DNA from: Ruminococcus sp. JC304 | GTDB lineage: Bacteria; Bacillota; Clostridia; Lachnospirales; Lachnospiraceae | Direction: 5' to 3' | Length of the DNA stretch: 64,000 bases | Assembly (NCBI GenBank): GCA_000285855.2 | Contig: HE978651.1 | Location: 3,250,167 to 3,314,166 of the forward strand | Shown: positions 1 through 9,257 of the stretch, in pieces | Layout of the letters: every line of letters begins with the position of its first letter | Numbering within the stretch: the stretch's first letter is position 1 | Program-made: the position numbers and the translations under genes | Notes under the pieces: model-generated | Database searches by the model: none | What the model was told of the DNA's origin: nothing | What the model saw: only the letters and a program-made list of their open reading frames with translations

Positions 1-1006
1 TTGAATTATTATCTACAACATAAGTATCTGTAAGTGCTCCTGTTGCGTTCACTTTTCCGGTAAGGACATTCACAATACCCGTGCACTGATAGTCATTGAT
101 ACATCCGATATAGGCGATACCATCAACTTCATGGTCTCCACCTTCTGCAATTTCTGAAATGCCCATTGCATTTCCTGTATTAAGCAGAACGATTACCTTA
201 GAGCAGGTTTCTTTTGCCGCATCAATAATAGATAATTCATCTTCTGAAAGTGCCAGTGGATCTTTGCCTGTCTTTTCTCCTGCGAAATTAACAGCGGTAT
301 CTGTTCCATAAGTATTGGACTCTCCGCCTGGACGGGCAAATACACAGATTGCTGTGGTATTTTCTTTGTCAACAGAATCTTTCCAGTCTGTCGGTGCACC
401 AAATTCTTCATAACGGTCTGCCGGAATCTCGCTGATTGTGAAATCTTCCATATCGCCAACATTGGTATTGTAAATATTGTCATATCCAATAGATGTTTCT
501 ATCTGACCAGTCCACTGATTTTCAGTCTGAACTTCATGTGGATTCATGAATTTATTCATATAGAAATCCTCTATCGTTTCATTTACAGTAAGCCCCGCAT
601 CCTTTAATGCCTGACGAAGATCTACAGAATCTTCATTTCCCGCGCGTAAATCTCCGGCATTATATGGATAAGGTGCATAAGCAGCCAGACCGAACAGTGC
701 CACTGTACCAGTCTCGGAAAGCGGGAATACATCATTATCATTTTTCATGATAACAGTTCCTTCTTCTCCCTCTTTGATTGCAATATTCTTTGCTGCGTCA
801 GCCATATCCTCAATCGTTGCATAATCACTTACATACTGCGCATTACCAGTGTCTGTGGCCGTTACATAACTAGTTGTATGAAGTGTATCATCCAGATTTT
901 TTCTGTAGGAATCTGCAATTCCTGTTCCAATAACAGAAAGTGCAAGTACAGAAGCAGTCACTGATGAAATGCCCCTCATAACGTTTTGCATTACTCTTGC
1001 CTTCAT
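1..1006 (-). CDS. Glycoside hydrolase family 3 protein, membrane-anchored, permuted domain order (partial)
   Basis: The reading frame is open from the ATG at 1006 to the window edge, so the gene continues outside the window (335 codons seen). The N terminus is short and basic (MKARVMQNVMRG) and is followed by a hydrophobic segment at residues 13-31, probably a membrane anchor or uncleaved signal. From about residue 75 the protein matches the C-terminal alpha/beta sandwich domain of GH3 beta-glucosidases (EGEEGTVIMKNDNDVFPLS, then RPGGESNTYG and VIVLLNTGNAM). This domain normally follows the (beta/alpha)8 barrel, so its N-terminal position indicates the permuted architecture known in some clostridial GH3 enzymes. 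The catalytic Asp domain should lie in the unseen part. The start has a good AGGAAGAAAG ribosome binding site. Probable role: hydrolysis of beta-glycosides at the cell surface; substrate unknown. Confidence 0.82.
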   Translation of the reverse strand, partial: MKARVMQNVMRGISSVTASVLALSVIGTGIADSYRKNLDDTLHTTSYVTATDTGNAQYVSDYATIEDMADAAKNIAIKEGEEGTVIMKNDNDVFPLSETGTVALFGLAAYAPYPYNAGDLRAGNEDSVDLRQALKDAGLTVNETIEDFYMNKFMNPHEVQTENQWTGQIETSIGYDNIYNTNVGDMEDFTISEIPADRYEEFGAPTDWKDSVDKENTTAICVFARPGGESNTYGTDTAVNFAGEKTGKDPLALSEDELSIIDAAKETCSKVIVLLNTGNAMGISEIAEGGDHEVDGIAYIGCINDYQCTGIVNVLTGKVNATGALTDTYVVDNNS

Positions 1007-1323
1007 CTTTCTTCCTCCCGAGTGTTCATAAAGCTTTTGTCGCTTTCGTTAACCGAAGTATAGCATTGTTTTACATATTTTTTACATTTTCACCGCCAAC
1101 TGCATCTTTTCCAACGTGATTGGAGGCGTATTTTTGTGCGTGTTTACTATTTGCAGTGAATATTTCACAAATTTTTAGTGCTATTTTTGTGCATTTTTCT
1201 TATTTTTATTGTGCAATACTAATAAAATGAATTTTATATGGATAATAACAAAGGGCACATCTTAATCAAACGGATATTCGCAATCGAAACAGGAGACTTA
1301 CTTGACTCGGTTAAAATCCATTT
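1007..1323. other. Intergenic stretch, 317 bp
   Basis: This gap lies between the GH3 gene start and the GH2 gene stop. The part next to the GH3 gene (about 1007-1230) is AT-rich and should hold its promoter; I could not assign convincing -35/-10 boxes. The last part (1261-1315) is a shortened copy of the dispersed palindromic repeat described separately. No open reading frame with a ribosome binding site was seen. Confidence 0.6.
1261..1315 (+). repeat. Dispersed palindromic repeat, internally deleted copy
   Basis: This roughly 55-bp remnant keeps both ends of the repeat family seen at 11581-11750 and 63917-64000. The left end reads AATCAAACGGATATTCGCAA (family: AGTCAAGCGGATATTCGCAA) and the right end reads ACTTGACTCGGTTAA (family: ACTTGATTCGGTTA). 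The middle is lost. Confidence 0.6.
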
Positions 1324-3765
1324 TCAGAATAATGGAATTTCACATGTATAAACAGTATTTTCATCAGAAACAAGGATTTTTACCGGTCCGTTTCCATCTG
1401 AGCGAACCGCTGCCATTGCCTCGCCATAGTAAGTTTCTGTCGTATCCTGCGTATAATTTCCCTCTTTATAGGAATTGGCGCTTCCCAGACCCTCCAGTGT
1501 TCCATTCTCCACTTCCACCTTTAAGGTATGCTTTTCCATTGGCTTCCAGATTCCCTTATTGTCTGTGTACTGCAACGGAATAAACAACAGCTCGCCTTTT
1601 TTTGCCTGATTTTTCTCCGGGCGAATGCTGAGAGTTGTCTCTTTAGCTGCGGTCTTAAGGGTCTGACAATTCATCTTTGTTCCATTCGTATCATAAGAAA
1701 CTGCCGTAATCTCACCATCTTCATAAACTACATCGAACTTCACGCGGCATTTCTTTACAGGCTTACGCCCTGCACTTTTTCCGTTGATCAGAAGTTCCAC
1801 CTCTGCTGCGCGGGCAAAAACTTCCACTTCTGTTTTTTCGCCGGAGCATCCTCTCCAGGACCAGCTCTCTAGCGCTTTCGTCAGCGCCCATCCTGTGAGA
1901 CGCAGATTTTCTTTCTGATAAACAGGTTTTACAGCGATAAACGGACCCGTTGCCTGCTCAAAAGCAACTCTTGTATAGGCAGCTTCTGCCCTTGGTTTTC
2001 CAAGAAGGTCGATACGTCCGTTATTTCCGGTCATGCGGGTATGTGGTTCTTTTCCTTTATAGTCAGAATATTCTGCCGCACCATCTCCGGTCTCACCGAT
2101 GTAATCCCAGCCTGCCCAGACAAAATCTCCAATGATTCGTTTGTTCTTCTTCGCAATCTCCCAGAAACTGTAGGCATCTTTACAGAAAGTCTCACTTCCC
2201 AGAATCAGTCTGTCCGGATATTTTTTCAGGTCATGTTTATAACGGAAAAGTCCATAGTTATATCCCGCGATGTCCATAGCGGCATAGGCATCCTTTGTTT
2301 TCCAGTCACATGGGGGAAGGGTTGCCCCGATTTTCATGAAATAATCGCCAACCAGACAGGCAAGGGTATTATAAAACTCACTGCCTACTAGCTTCTTGTT
2401 TTTCTTCTCCTGCTTTTCAGAATCTTGTCTGTCAGATATGGATCTATTTTCTCTAATCTTTTTCTCAGCAGTATTTGCTGCTTTTTCTGCTTTGTCGTCA
2501 CTGTAGACACCCATTCCCATAGAACTCAGGAAATTAAAGAAAATATTGATTCCACAGGTGACCGGTCTGGTCGGATCCAGTTTATGAAGCCAGTCTGTCA
2601 TGCACTGAGTCAGGGCAATACCTTTCTTCTGCGCAGTTTCTGCTACCTCATTTCCGGTAGAATACATGATTACGGATGGATGGTTGTAATCCTTCTCCAC
2701 CATATCTTTGAGATCCTGCTGCCACCAGTCCGCCAGGTAATCCGCGTAATCATACTTTGTTTTGTGGATATACCATACGTCTACATATTCATCCATCACC
2801 AGCATTCCCTGTCTGTCGCAGGCATCCAACATTGCTTTTGAACAAGGATAATGAGAAGAACGTACCGCATTATAACCATTTTCTTTCAGGATTCTTATCC
2901 TGCGGTCTTCCGCTTCCGGATAAGTGCAGGCACCTAAGATTCCATGGTCGTGATGTATGCAGGCACCTCGCAGGATCACTCGCTGTCCGTTAATGGTCAG
3001 TCCTTCCTGTGGATTCCAGTCCAGACCGCGGATTCCAAAAGTCTCGCAGACTATATCGTTTCCGAAAGTTACCCGGCAGTTGTAAAGGAATGGGGACTCG
3101 CAGCTCCAGAGCTTTACTTCCGGGAGTTTGATTCTGAATGTGCTTTCACTGAATATCCTCTCACCAAATATCCCTTCTTCACTCACTGAATAAACATTGT
3201 TTTCTCCGTCCAGAATTTCCACCTGGAGCACACCGGCACCGCAGGTTTCAACCTTTACTTCAATTTCGCCGGTCTTATAATCTGTTGTGCGGATTTTTAC
3301 ACCATTTACCGGAATGTAATTTTCCTCACCTATATACAGATACACCGGACGGTAAATACCTGTTCCGGAATACCAGCGGCTGTTTGGCTGATCGGCATTA
3401 TGTGCAACTACACGAATCACATTTTCCTCTCCGTACCTGAGAAAATCATTTATCTCCACATAGAAATTTGTGTATCCATACGGGCGGAATGCCGCTTTCT
3501 CTTCATTTATGTAAACTTCCGCATTTCTGTAAACACTCTCAAATTCCAGAACCAGTTTTTTATTCTCATATTCCTTCGGCACTGAAAATTTCTTTGTATA
3601 CTCGTAATCACCGCCACTATACCAGCCAATGTTTCCCTCACCGGTACTCTCCTCTGTGCGAGGTTCACTGCGCATGGCATCATGGGGAAGCGTCACTTCA
3701 TAAGCGGCCTCTTCTCTGGTCAGACATTTACACATCCAGTCCTTGTTAAAGTCCACCTTCTTCAT
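1324..3765 (-). CDS. Glycoside hydrolase family 2 protein, beta-galactosidase type
   Basis: Retaining GH2 glycosidase of 813 residues with no signal peptide, so probably cytoplasmic. An N-terminal jelly-roll sugar-binding domain contains the SRWYSGTGIYRPVYL motif. Next come the immunoglobulin-like domain and the TIM barrel (RGACIHHDHGILGA, then NAVRSSHYPCS). The acid/base glutamate is in STGNEVAET at about residue 372, and the nucleophile glutamate is in ILGSETF at about residue 525. The last 200 residues look like the extra C-terminal beta-sandwich domains (DUF4982-like) of many gut GH2 enzymes. The ATG at 3765 is preferred over an upstream in-frame start at 3813, because AAAGGGG lies 11 bases before it. 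It is followed downstream by no further hydrolase until the GH3 gene. It lies downstream of two GH78-like genes, which suggests joint action on a rhamnose- and galactose-bearing glycan or plant glycoside. Beta-glucuronidase activity is not excluded. Confidence 0.85.
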   Translation of the reverse strand: MKKVDFNKDWMCKCLTREEAAYEVTLPHDAMRSEPRTEESTGEGNIGWYSGGDYEYTKKFSVPKEYENKKLVLEFESVYRNAEVYINEEKAAFRPYGYTNFYVEINDFLRYGEENVIRVVAHNADQPNSRWYSGTGIYRPVYLYIGEENYIPVNGVKIRTTDYKTGEIEVKVETCGAGVLQVEILDGENNVYSVSEEGIFGERIFSESTFRIKLPEVKLWSCESPFLYNCRVTFGNDIVCETFGIRGLDWNPQEGLTINGQRVILRGACIHHDHGILGACTYPEAEDRRIRILKENGYNAVRSSHYPCSKAMLDACDRQGMLVMDEYVDVWYIHKTKYDYADYLADWWQQDLKDMVEKDYNHPSVIMYSTGNEVAETAQKKGIALTQCMTDWLHKLDPTRPVTCGINIFFNFLSSMGMGVYSDDKAEKAANTAEKKIRENRSISDRQDSEKQEKKNKKLVGSEFYNTLACLVGDYFMKIGATLPPCDWKTKDAYAAMDIAGYNYGLFRYKHDLKKYPDRLILGSETFCKDAYSFWEIAKKNKRIIGDFVWAGWDYIGETGDGAAEYSDYKGKEPHTRMTGNNGRIDLLGKPRAEAAYTRVAFEQATGPFIAVKPVYQKENLRLTGWALTKALESWSWRGCSGEKTEVEVFARAAEVELLINGKSAGRKPVKKCRVKFDVVYEDGEITAVSYDTNGTKMNCQTLKTAAKETTLSIRPEKNQAKKGELLFIPLQYTDNKGIWKPMEKHTLKVEVENGTLEGLGSANSYKEGNYTQDTTETYYGEAMAAVRSDGNGPVKILVSDENTVYTCEIPLF

Positions 3766-3859
3766 ACTGTAAAATACCCCTTTATCTCTTTTATAGTCTG
3801 TCAGGATAATCAAATATCTAATTCCCTGCTTATAACATTTATGACAATATCAAAAATTC

Positions 3860-5824
3860 TTACTCATTTATGGCTTCAAGCTGGCGAACCTCTCCGTTAT
3901 AGTTCAAAATTCCACCAGATACAGTCGTCTCCACACTCAGTTCTTTTCCATCCCAGATCAGACGGACTTCACCATCGCCCACCGGCAATGTACAATCAAA
4001 GCTGTCAAAAAACTCCGTATGAGGTGCCACCTCAAAGCTTTTACCACCGGCCTCTGTAATATTTAATCCCATAAAATATTTCGCCAGAAAATAAATCGGG
4101 CTTGCAGCCCAGGCATGGCAGAGGCTCTTGCCAAAACGGTCTCCGTACATATCATACTGCTCTTCCACAGGTGCCTCAGGATCAAACTGCTCCCAGAATG
4201 TTACCGCGTCGCGGTCCAGCATTCCGCCCCAGTAGGCACGGATTTTATCCAAAACCTGCTGCAGTCTGCCCTTCTTACAAAGCACATCCAGTTCAAAGAA
4301 ATTGAAATACGGCGTAGTGATCTGAGGAATCTCATCATTGTCAAGGACATGCTCCAGAATCTGTTCCTGCTGTTCTTCCTCTGCAATATCAAAAAGAATT
4401 GCAAAAATATTGGCATGTCGGGTAACATTTCTTCTGCCAGATGTAAAGGAATCAATATATGCTCCCTTTTCCTCATCCCAGAAATATTTCTGAATTATCG
4501 CTTTGAGATTTTTATACTCTTTCTGGTATGTCTGCACATCAACCTCTCTGCCAAGCATTGCACCTGCCTGTGCCATAACTCTCCAGCAGGACGCAAACAG
4601 CATCTGTTCTGCGCAGAGTGGACCATCCTTATCCATATCTGCCCAGTCAATATATATCCAGTCTTTTTCCTTCCCGATAAGGAATCCATGTTCCTCTCTG
4701 CGGTCTGCGCAAAATTCCATCAACGATTTCATTTTCGAATAGATCTGAGTCAGAAATTCCTTATCACCGTAAGCCTGGTAATGCTCCATAACTCCCAGAA
4801 TCCATAACAGAGAATAATCCACGATTGTATTGATGTGGCAGGTTACCGGATCATTTCCACGAAGTGCCACCAATGTTCTCTGATCGATCTCGGCATCTGC
4901 CATAAGGTATTTATTCACAAACAGACTCTGATACGCATCTCCGGACCAGATCCACTTGTCACGCTTTACACCATCTATAAAAAAGATTCCGCTGCAAAGC
5001 CGGAATGTATGCTCTGCTACTGACCAGATATCATTCAGCCGCTTTTCTCCACATGTGAAGCTTGCTTTTACAGGGATATCCACATACTGGTGGATAGCTT
5101 TCATCTTAATTCCCCATGGCCCCATATCCGGTACAAAAGCAAATCTTACCGCACATCTCGGGCATCTGCCTGTTTTTTCGTCCGGCTGCCAGCTGTAATA
5201 GCAGTGTTCCACATCCAATGCTTCTTCCATTGATTCTCCGCAGCAGACTTTGATCGGCATATATCCTCTCTGGAATTTTACTTCCAGAACCGCATCCAGT
5301 TCTGTTTCAAATTCAAATAACAGGCCGCCATGGCATGGTGTCACCTTGACAGGATCATACTCTTTTTCTTTATATTCCCAGACCGTCGGTGTCTGCTGCG
5401 GCTCTGTGAAATATTTGCTCCGCCCAGCCGGAACTGCTGGTGTGTTATAATCTTCTGCCAGCCAGCCCTTATCAGAGCAGATGACATCTCCTTTTACATA
5501 AATGCTCGGAAATGCTTCTATGCACCCAGCATGAACAGAAATTCTCACCTTTCCCGGGCCCGCTGTGATTTCTCTTCCAAACGGATACTTCTTATCTCCT
5601 TCTTCTTTTTCCACAAGGACATGCCCCACTGAATTTGAAAATACCGTAAATGTAGTTTCTTCTTTCAGTTCATATATACGGCGAAACGCCACACGATTGC
5701 GGAAACCTTCACTCTTCCAGAAAGCCGGCCATCCATAGCCTCTTTCCACACGGCTGAAGTTCTGCTTCATTCCATGATATAATTCAAAATCTCCCGGATA
5801 CCAAATCCAATAACTTTTTCCCAT
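3860..5824 (-). CDS. GH78-like alpha-L-rhamnosidase family protein (654 aa)
   Basis: The N-terminal third is beta-sandwich-like (residues 1 to about 260) and precedes an (alpha/alpha)6 barrel. The barrel carries the GH78 signature region in altered form, FIDGVKRDKWIWSGDAYQS near residue 285, and the late barrel motif TFWEQFDPEAP near residue 555. Canonical GH78 enzymes have QRDERxGWxGD; here the Glu of RDE is Lys. No signal peptide is visible, so the enzyme is probably cytoplasmic. It lies 21 bp downstream of a second GH78-like gene (5846-7417) and 94 bp upstream of the GH2 gene, all on one strand, consistent with one operon. No transporter is encoded beside them. Rhamnosidase activity is inferred from family resemblance only, because the catalytic motif differs. 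Confidence 0.75.
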   Translation of the reverse strand: MGKSYWIWYPGDFELYHGMKQNFSRVERGYGWPAFWKSEGFRNRVAFRRIYELKEETTFTVFSNSVGHVLVEKEEGDKKYPFGREITAGPGKVRISVHAGCIEAFPSIYVKGDVICSDKGWLAEDYNTPAVPAGRSKYFTEPQQTPTVWEYKEKEYDPVKVTPCHGGLLFEFETELDAVLEVKFQRGYMPIKVCCGESMEEALDVEHCYYSWQPDEKTGRCPRCAVRFAFVPDMGPWGIKMKAIHQYVDIPVKASFTCGEKRLNDIWSVAEHTFRLCSGIFFIDGVKRDKWIWSGDAYQSLFVNKYLMADAEIDQRTLVALRGNDPVTCHINTIVDYSLLWILGVMEHYQAYGDKEFLTQIYSKMKSLMEFCADRREEHGFLIGKEKDWIYIDWADMDKDGPLCAEQMLFASCWRVMAQAGAMLGREVDVQTYQKEYKNLKAIIQKYFWDEEKGAYIDSFTSGRRNVTRHANIFAILFDIAEEEQQEQILEHVLDNDEIPQITTPYFNFFELDVLCKKGRLQQVLDKIRAYWGGMLDRDAVTFWEQFDPEAPVEEQYDMYGDRFGKSLCHAWAASPIYFLAKYFMGLNITEAGGKSFEVAPHTEFFDSFDCTLPVGDGEVRLIWDGKELSVETTVSGGILNYNGEVRQLEAINE

Positions 5825-5845
5825 AATTTCGTTTTCCTTCTATTT

Positions 5846-7417
5846 TTATACATAAAATTTTCGCAGGAAGTAAGTCGGCGTGCAGCTCCATGCATGGCAG
5901 AAACTGTTGACCGCTACAGAACCATACGGTGACTCAAATTTATTATACGGATTATATAATTCCCAGAACGTATCCGCGCCGTCTCTTACCATCTCGCCCC
6001 AATAGCGTTTCATCTCATCCAGCGCACGTTCTTTCTCGTCGGAACGGATTAATGCATCAATATAGTGGTGATACATATAAGGTGTCACCATGCGGATACG
6101 AGGATTTACTTCTATCGTATGAAGAATCAGTTTCTGATTCTGTTTTTTGTCAAATACTCTGGCAAGAATCATCCAGACCTGAGTTGCCCAGGATACCTGT
6201 CTGTCTTTTCCACTGACAAAGAGCTGCTGTTCTTCATCCCAGAAATGCTCTACTGCTGATTTATTCAAAATCTCCATTTTCTCAGCTAACCATGCGGCAG
6301 TTTTTTCATCCTCCATATAATTGGCAAGACGGATTCCGTATCTCATGGAATAAATCAATATTGCCAGGGAGGCTGCCTGTGTATTCAGACCTTCGCCCCA
6401 GTCTACGAAGCACCAGAATTCGCCACTTCTGTCCGGTACGATGTTCTCCTCATTCAGATAGGACATTCCAATCTCAATCTGACGGATTGCTACCGGATAA
6501 AGGTCTTCCAGGGTTTCTCTGTCTTTTGTTTCTTCATAATAGTCAAGCAGAACAGAACCATATAATAATGCATAGTCAAACAGATAGGTATCATCCGGCT
6601 CCAGCTCCGGTTCCAGGAAAAGACATGCCGGGACTTTTCCTTCATTAAAGGTCAGTCCGCCAAAAAGATAGAGGCAGCGTTTCACCAGATCCGTATTGTG
6701 AAAAGTTTTGTAGTTAGCTCTTGCCTGCAGTCTCAGATCCCCAAGCCACATTCTGCGGTCACGCTTCGGACCGTCCTCAAATACGAGCTGCATACAGTTT
6801 CTCAGGGTGCGGATACTTACCTTATCGATTTCCTGCAGGATCGGCTCTTTCGCGGAAACAGACTGTATTTCTTCTCTCTCTACCGCCGATACAGATGTTC
6901 CTGTCACGTTATTGATCACGAGAGAATATTTCGGTGAAACATCAATCACTTTGATTTCCAGATAACGGAATGCATATCGTCTCGGCAGTTCCAGTTTCGC
7001 AGGAAGCACATCAACATGAATATGTTCTTCCTGAATCCAGCTTCTGCTTAACCAGCCATCATACTGGTTACTGTCTGCTGCCAGTTCATCCAGACGTTCT
7101 GCAAATTTCAGGAAAATATACGCCGGTGCGTCCTGATGACTTCCTGCAGAAACCAGGTCTAAGGTTACATATCCCACATGATGATTTCCGAAATCCATGA
7201 TTACGGATTCGTTTCTTTTCAACTGTTTCCTGCTCAATTCCTCGATTGGTTCACTGTCCACGATCACCGGTTCCGGATGTCCCTTCGTCTCCAGAGTGAG
7301 CAAACTTACTGGTTTGATTTCTTTTTTGTATAGTTCTGGTTTTAATTGCTCTGCGATTGCAAGAAATTTCTCATTTTTATGTACTTCAAATTCGTCCAGA
7401 ATACAGATAGATGCCAT
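5846..7417 (-). CDS. GH78-like protein, short form (523 aa)
   Basis: A second member of the rhamnosidase-like superfamily, sharing the barrel layout of its neighbour at 3860-5824. The altered signature is EDGPKRDRRMWLGDLRLQA near residue 223, followed by CFVDWGEGLNTQ near residue 345, TFWELYNPYNKFES and SFCHAWSCTPTYFL at the end. The canonical RDE glutamate is replaced by Arg. The start is the ATG at 7417, which has GGGAGGG 9 bases upstream; an in-frame TTG at 7435 lies across that ribosome binding site and is rejected. It is probably the first gene of the 7417-to-1324 operon. The substrate is unknown; a role in rhamnoside or related glycoside breakdown is inferred from the family and from the GH2 neighbour. 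Confidence 0.7.
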   Translation of the reverse strand: MASICILDEFEVHKNEKFLAIAEQLKPELYKKEIKPVSLLTLETKGHPEPVIVDSEPIEELSRKQLKRNESVIMDFGNHHVGYVTLDLVSAGSHQDAPAYIFLKFAERLDELAADSNQYDGWLSRSWIQEEHIHVDVLPAKLELPRRYAFRYLEIKVIDVSPKYSLVINNVTGTSVSAVEREEIQSVSAKEPILQEIDKVSIRTLRNCMQLVFEDGPKRDRRMWLGDLRLQARANYKTFHNTDLVKRCLYLFGGLTFNEGKVPACLFLEPELEPDDTYLFDYALLYGSVLLDYYEETKDRETLEDLYPVAIRQIEIGMSYLNEENIVPDRSGEFWCFVDWGEGLNTQAASLAILIYSMRYGIRLANYMEDEKTAAWLAEKMEILNKSAVEHFWDEEQQLFVSGKDRQVSWATQVWMILARVFDKKQNQKLILHTIEVNPRIRMVTPYMYHHYIDALIRSDEKERALDEMKRYWGEMVRDGADTFWELYNPYNKFESPYGSVAVNSFCHAWSCTPTYFLRKFYV

Positions 7418-7635
7418 ATTAGAATACCCTCCCAATTTTTATTTCGTCATATTTTTTGTTCCACACCTTATCGAATAATAAGTTACTGTTCACTCCTGAA
7501 CAATGACATTTTTCTTATAATACCACTATAAATGCACCTCTCCCGACTGTCAAACTCAGTTGGCGGTCAAAAAAATACCGTTTGCGATTCCGGCTCAAAC
7601 CAGCTTCGTAAACGGTACATTTTTAACTCATATAT

Positions 7636-7830
7636 TTAACTTTTACATATCTCCAACTTCTCAATCTCGCAGCTATGCCTTTTCGTATTTTTATCATAAT
7701 TTACTGCCACATTCTGTCTGGTATCCAGAACAACGTTTAGTTTATCTATCAGTTCCGTCTTGTCCACATAAACAGCAGACTGTATACTCTCCCGAAATCC
7801 CTTATTACCCGGATTTAGATAAATTCCCAT
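7636..7830 (-). pseudogene. Remnant of an AAA-ATPase-like / PD-(D/E)XK nuclease family gene
   Basis: This 64-codon frame begins MGIYLNPGNKGFRESIQS and continues to YVDKTELIDKLNVVL. That is the characteristic N terminus of the AAA-ATPase-like family (PF09820, usually about 500-600 residues) abundant in Lachnospiraceae. It has a fine ribosome binding site (AAAGGAG). After about residue 40, where the Walker A region should follow, the frame instead reads AVNYDKNTKRHSCEIEKL and stops, which resembles the extreme C terminus of the same family. The simplest reading is an internal deletion of about 450-500 codons joining the two ends. The ATPase and nuclease domains are absent, so it should not be functional. 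Confidence 0.6.
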
Positions 7831-7975
7831 TTAGAATCTCCTTTCCGAAAAGATTGTTTTCTGCCTGTGCAGAGTATGTCTTTTCTGATATACTAGAATG
7901 TAGTTTCTATGAAGATAAATTGTTATCAACAATATTGTCTGAATCTGTGATATCCGTGCATTACACCATTCATTA

Positions 7976-8052
7976 TAAACGTGTTTGAAAAAGACTTTCT
8001 ACAAAAAGATGGAACGTCCAGATTGCGGAAATAATTTTTCAAACACGCTCTA
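7976..8052. repeat. Inverted-repeat element upstream of apbE
   Basis: CGTGTTTGAAAAA (near 7979) and TTTTTCAAACACG (near 8035) form a 13-bp perfect inverted repeat around about 45 bp. The right side (CCAGATTGCGG to TTTTTCAAACACGCTCTAA) recurs in similar form at 41246-41296, next to another intergenic repeat. This suggests a small mobile or duplicated element. It could also act as a hairpin in the apbE leader. Confidence 0.5.
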
Positions 8053-8079
8053 AACATGCTTATTAAAGAGGTTACATTT

Positions 8080-9183
8080 ATGACATTATATCATATATCT
8101 ATAAAAAAAATAATAAAGCACTATACTTTTTCAATACTCGCAGGAACTCTTATTCTGTCTTCTGCGGTTTTGTCCGGATGTTCATCAAAAGTAAACACCT
8201 CTCAGACCGCTGATTCTGAATCTCAGGAGCCAATTTCTACTACCGCGATTAAATTGAATACCGCAGTTACTGTCACTATTTATGATTCCCAGGATAGAAA
8301 TCTGCTTACCGAATGTATGAATTTATGTGATAAATATGAGAAAATATTCAGCCGTACTGCAAGCGACAGTGAATTATATAAACTAAACCACAGACAGCTT
8401 ACACCAATGAATGGGACAGAGGATACTTATCAGGTGTCGGATTCTCTGGCGGAACTGATTCAGAAGGGACTTTATTATTCTGATTTGTCAGATGGTGCTT
8501 TCGATATTGCGATTGAGCCATTGACTTCCTTGTGGGATTTTACCGCAGAAGATCCGCAGCTTCCGGAAGACAGCCTGATTCAGAATGCACTGTCGAAATG
8601 TGATTATCACAACATTTCCGTTGGTGGAAAAGACAATAATGAAATTACATTAAAAACTGACGACACTGCAATTGAGTTAGGTGCCATTGCCAAGGGTTAT
8701 ATTGCAGACCGTCTGAAGGATTATCTGGTTTCCCGGAATGTGAAAAGTGCGATCATCAATCTTGGCGGAAATGTTCTCTGTATTGGCGAAAAGCCGGACA
8801 ATTCTGCTTTTAAGATTGGGATCCAGAAACCATTTGCAGACCGCAGTGAGACCATTGCTGTTATGGATATCAGAGATAAGTCCGTGGTTTCTTCCGGGAT
8901 TTATGAACGATGTTTTGAACAGGATGGCACATTATATCATCACCTGCTCAATCCTGAAACCGGATATCCCTATGACAATGGACTGATCGCTGTTACGATT
9001 ATTTCTAGCAAGTCTGTGGATGGGGATGCACTAAGTACCACCTGCTTTGCCCTGGGCCTGGAGAACGGCATGAAGCTTGCTGAATCTCTGGATGATGTAC
9101 AGGCATTTTTTGTAACTTCTGATTATGAGATTCACTATACCAAAGACTTCCAGAAAAAAATCAAGGTTACGGAAACGGAATAG
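8080..9183 (+). CDS. apbE: FAD:protein FMN transferase, lipoprotein
   Basis: ApbE moves FMN from FAD onto a Ser/Thr of flavoproteins such as the Rnf or Nqr subunits, outside the membrane in Gram-positive bacteria. The protein has 367 residues, the usual length. It begins with a basic N terminus, a hydrophobic stretch and the lipobox VLSGC near residue 35, so it should be a membrane-anchored lipoprotein. Family motifs are present: IELGAIAKGYIADRL, HHLLNPETGYPYDNG and the metal-binding DGDALSTTCFALG. The ATG at 8080 is chosen because AAAGAGGT precedes it by 9 bases; an ATG at 8056 in the same frame has no ribosome binding site. No target flavoprotein is encoded nearby. The neighbours (a pseudogene and a radical SAM gene) give no functional hint. 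Confidence 0.9.
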   Translation: MTLYHISIKKIIKHYTFSILAGTLILSSAVLSGCSSKVNTSQTADSESQEPISTTAIKLNTAVTVTIYDSQDRNLLTECMNLCDKYEKIFSRTASDSELYKLNHRQLTPMNGTEDTYQVSDSLAELIQKGLYYSDLSDGAFDIAIEPLTSLWDFTAEDPQLPEDSLIQNALSKCDYHNISVGGKDNNEITLKTDDTAIELGAIAKGYIADRLKDYLVSRNVKSAIINLGGNVLCIGEKPDNSAFKIGIQKPFADRSETIAVMDIRDKSVVSSGIYERCFEQDGTLYHHLLNPETGYPYDNGLIAVTIISSKSVDGDALSTTCFALGLENGMKLAESLDDVQAFFVTSDYEIHYTKDFQKKIKVTETE

Positions 9184-9222
9184 AAAAACCCCAGGGGAGG
9201 GAACAAACGTTCAAAATAGTTC

Positions 9223-9251
9223 TTGCATTGCCGAACATTAGTTTGTATAAT
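9223..9251 (+). promoter_or_regulatory. Sigma-A promoter for the radical SAM gene
   Basis: TTGCAT (9223-9228) and a perfect TATAAT (9246-9251) are separated by exactly 17 bp. Transcription would begin about 7 bases past the -10 box, essentially on the ATG at 9258. The mRNA would then be leaderless or nearly so. Read-through from apbE is also possible, since no clear terminator separates the genes. Confidence 0.55.
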
Positions 9252-9257
9252 AAGGAT

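Noticed and set aside
7560-7988. A 142-codon plus-strand open frame between the GH78-like gene and apbE
   Set aside because: It has no ribosome binding site, overlaps the AAA-ATPase-like remnant on the other strand and shows no family motif.
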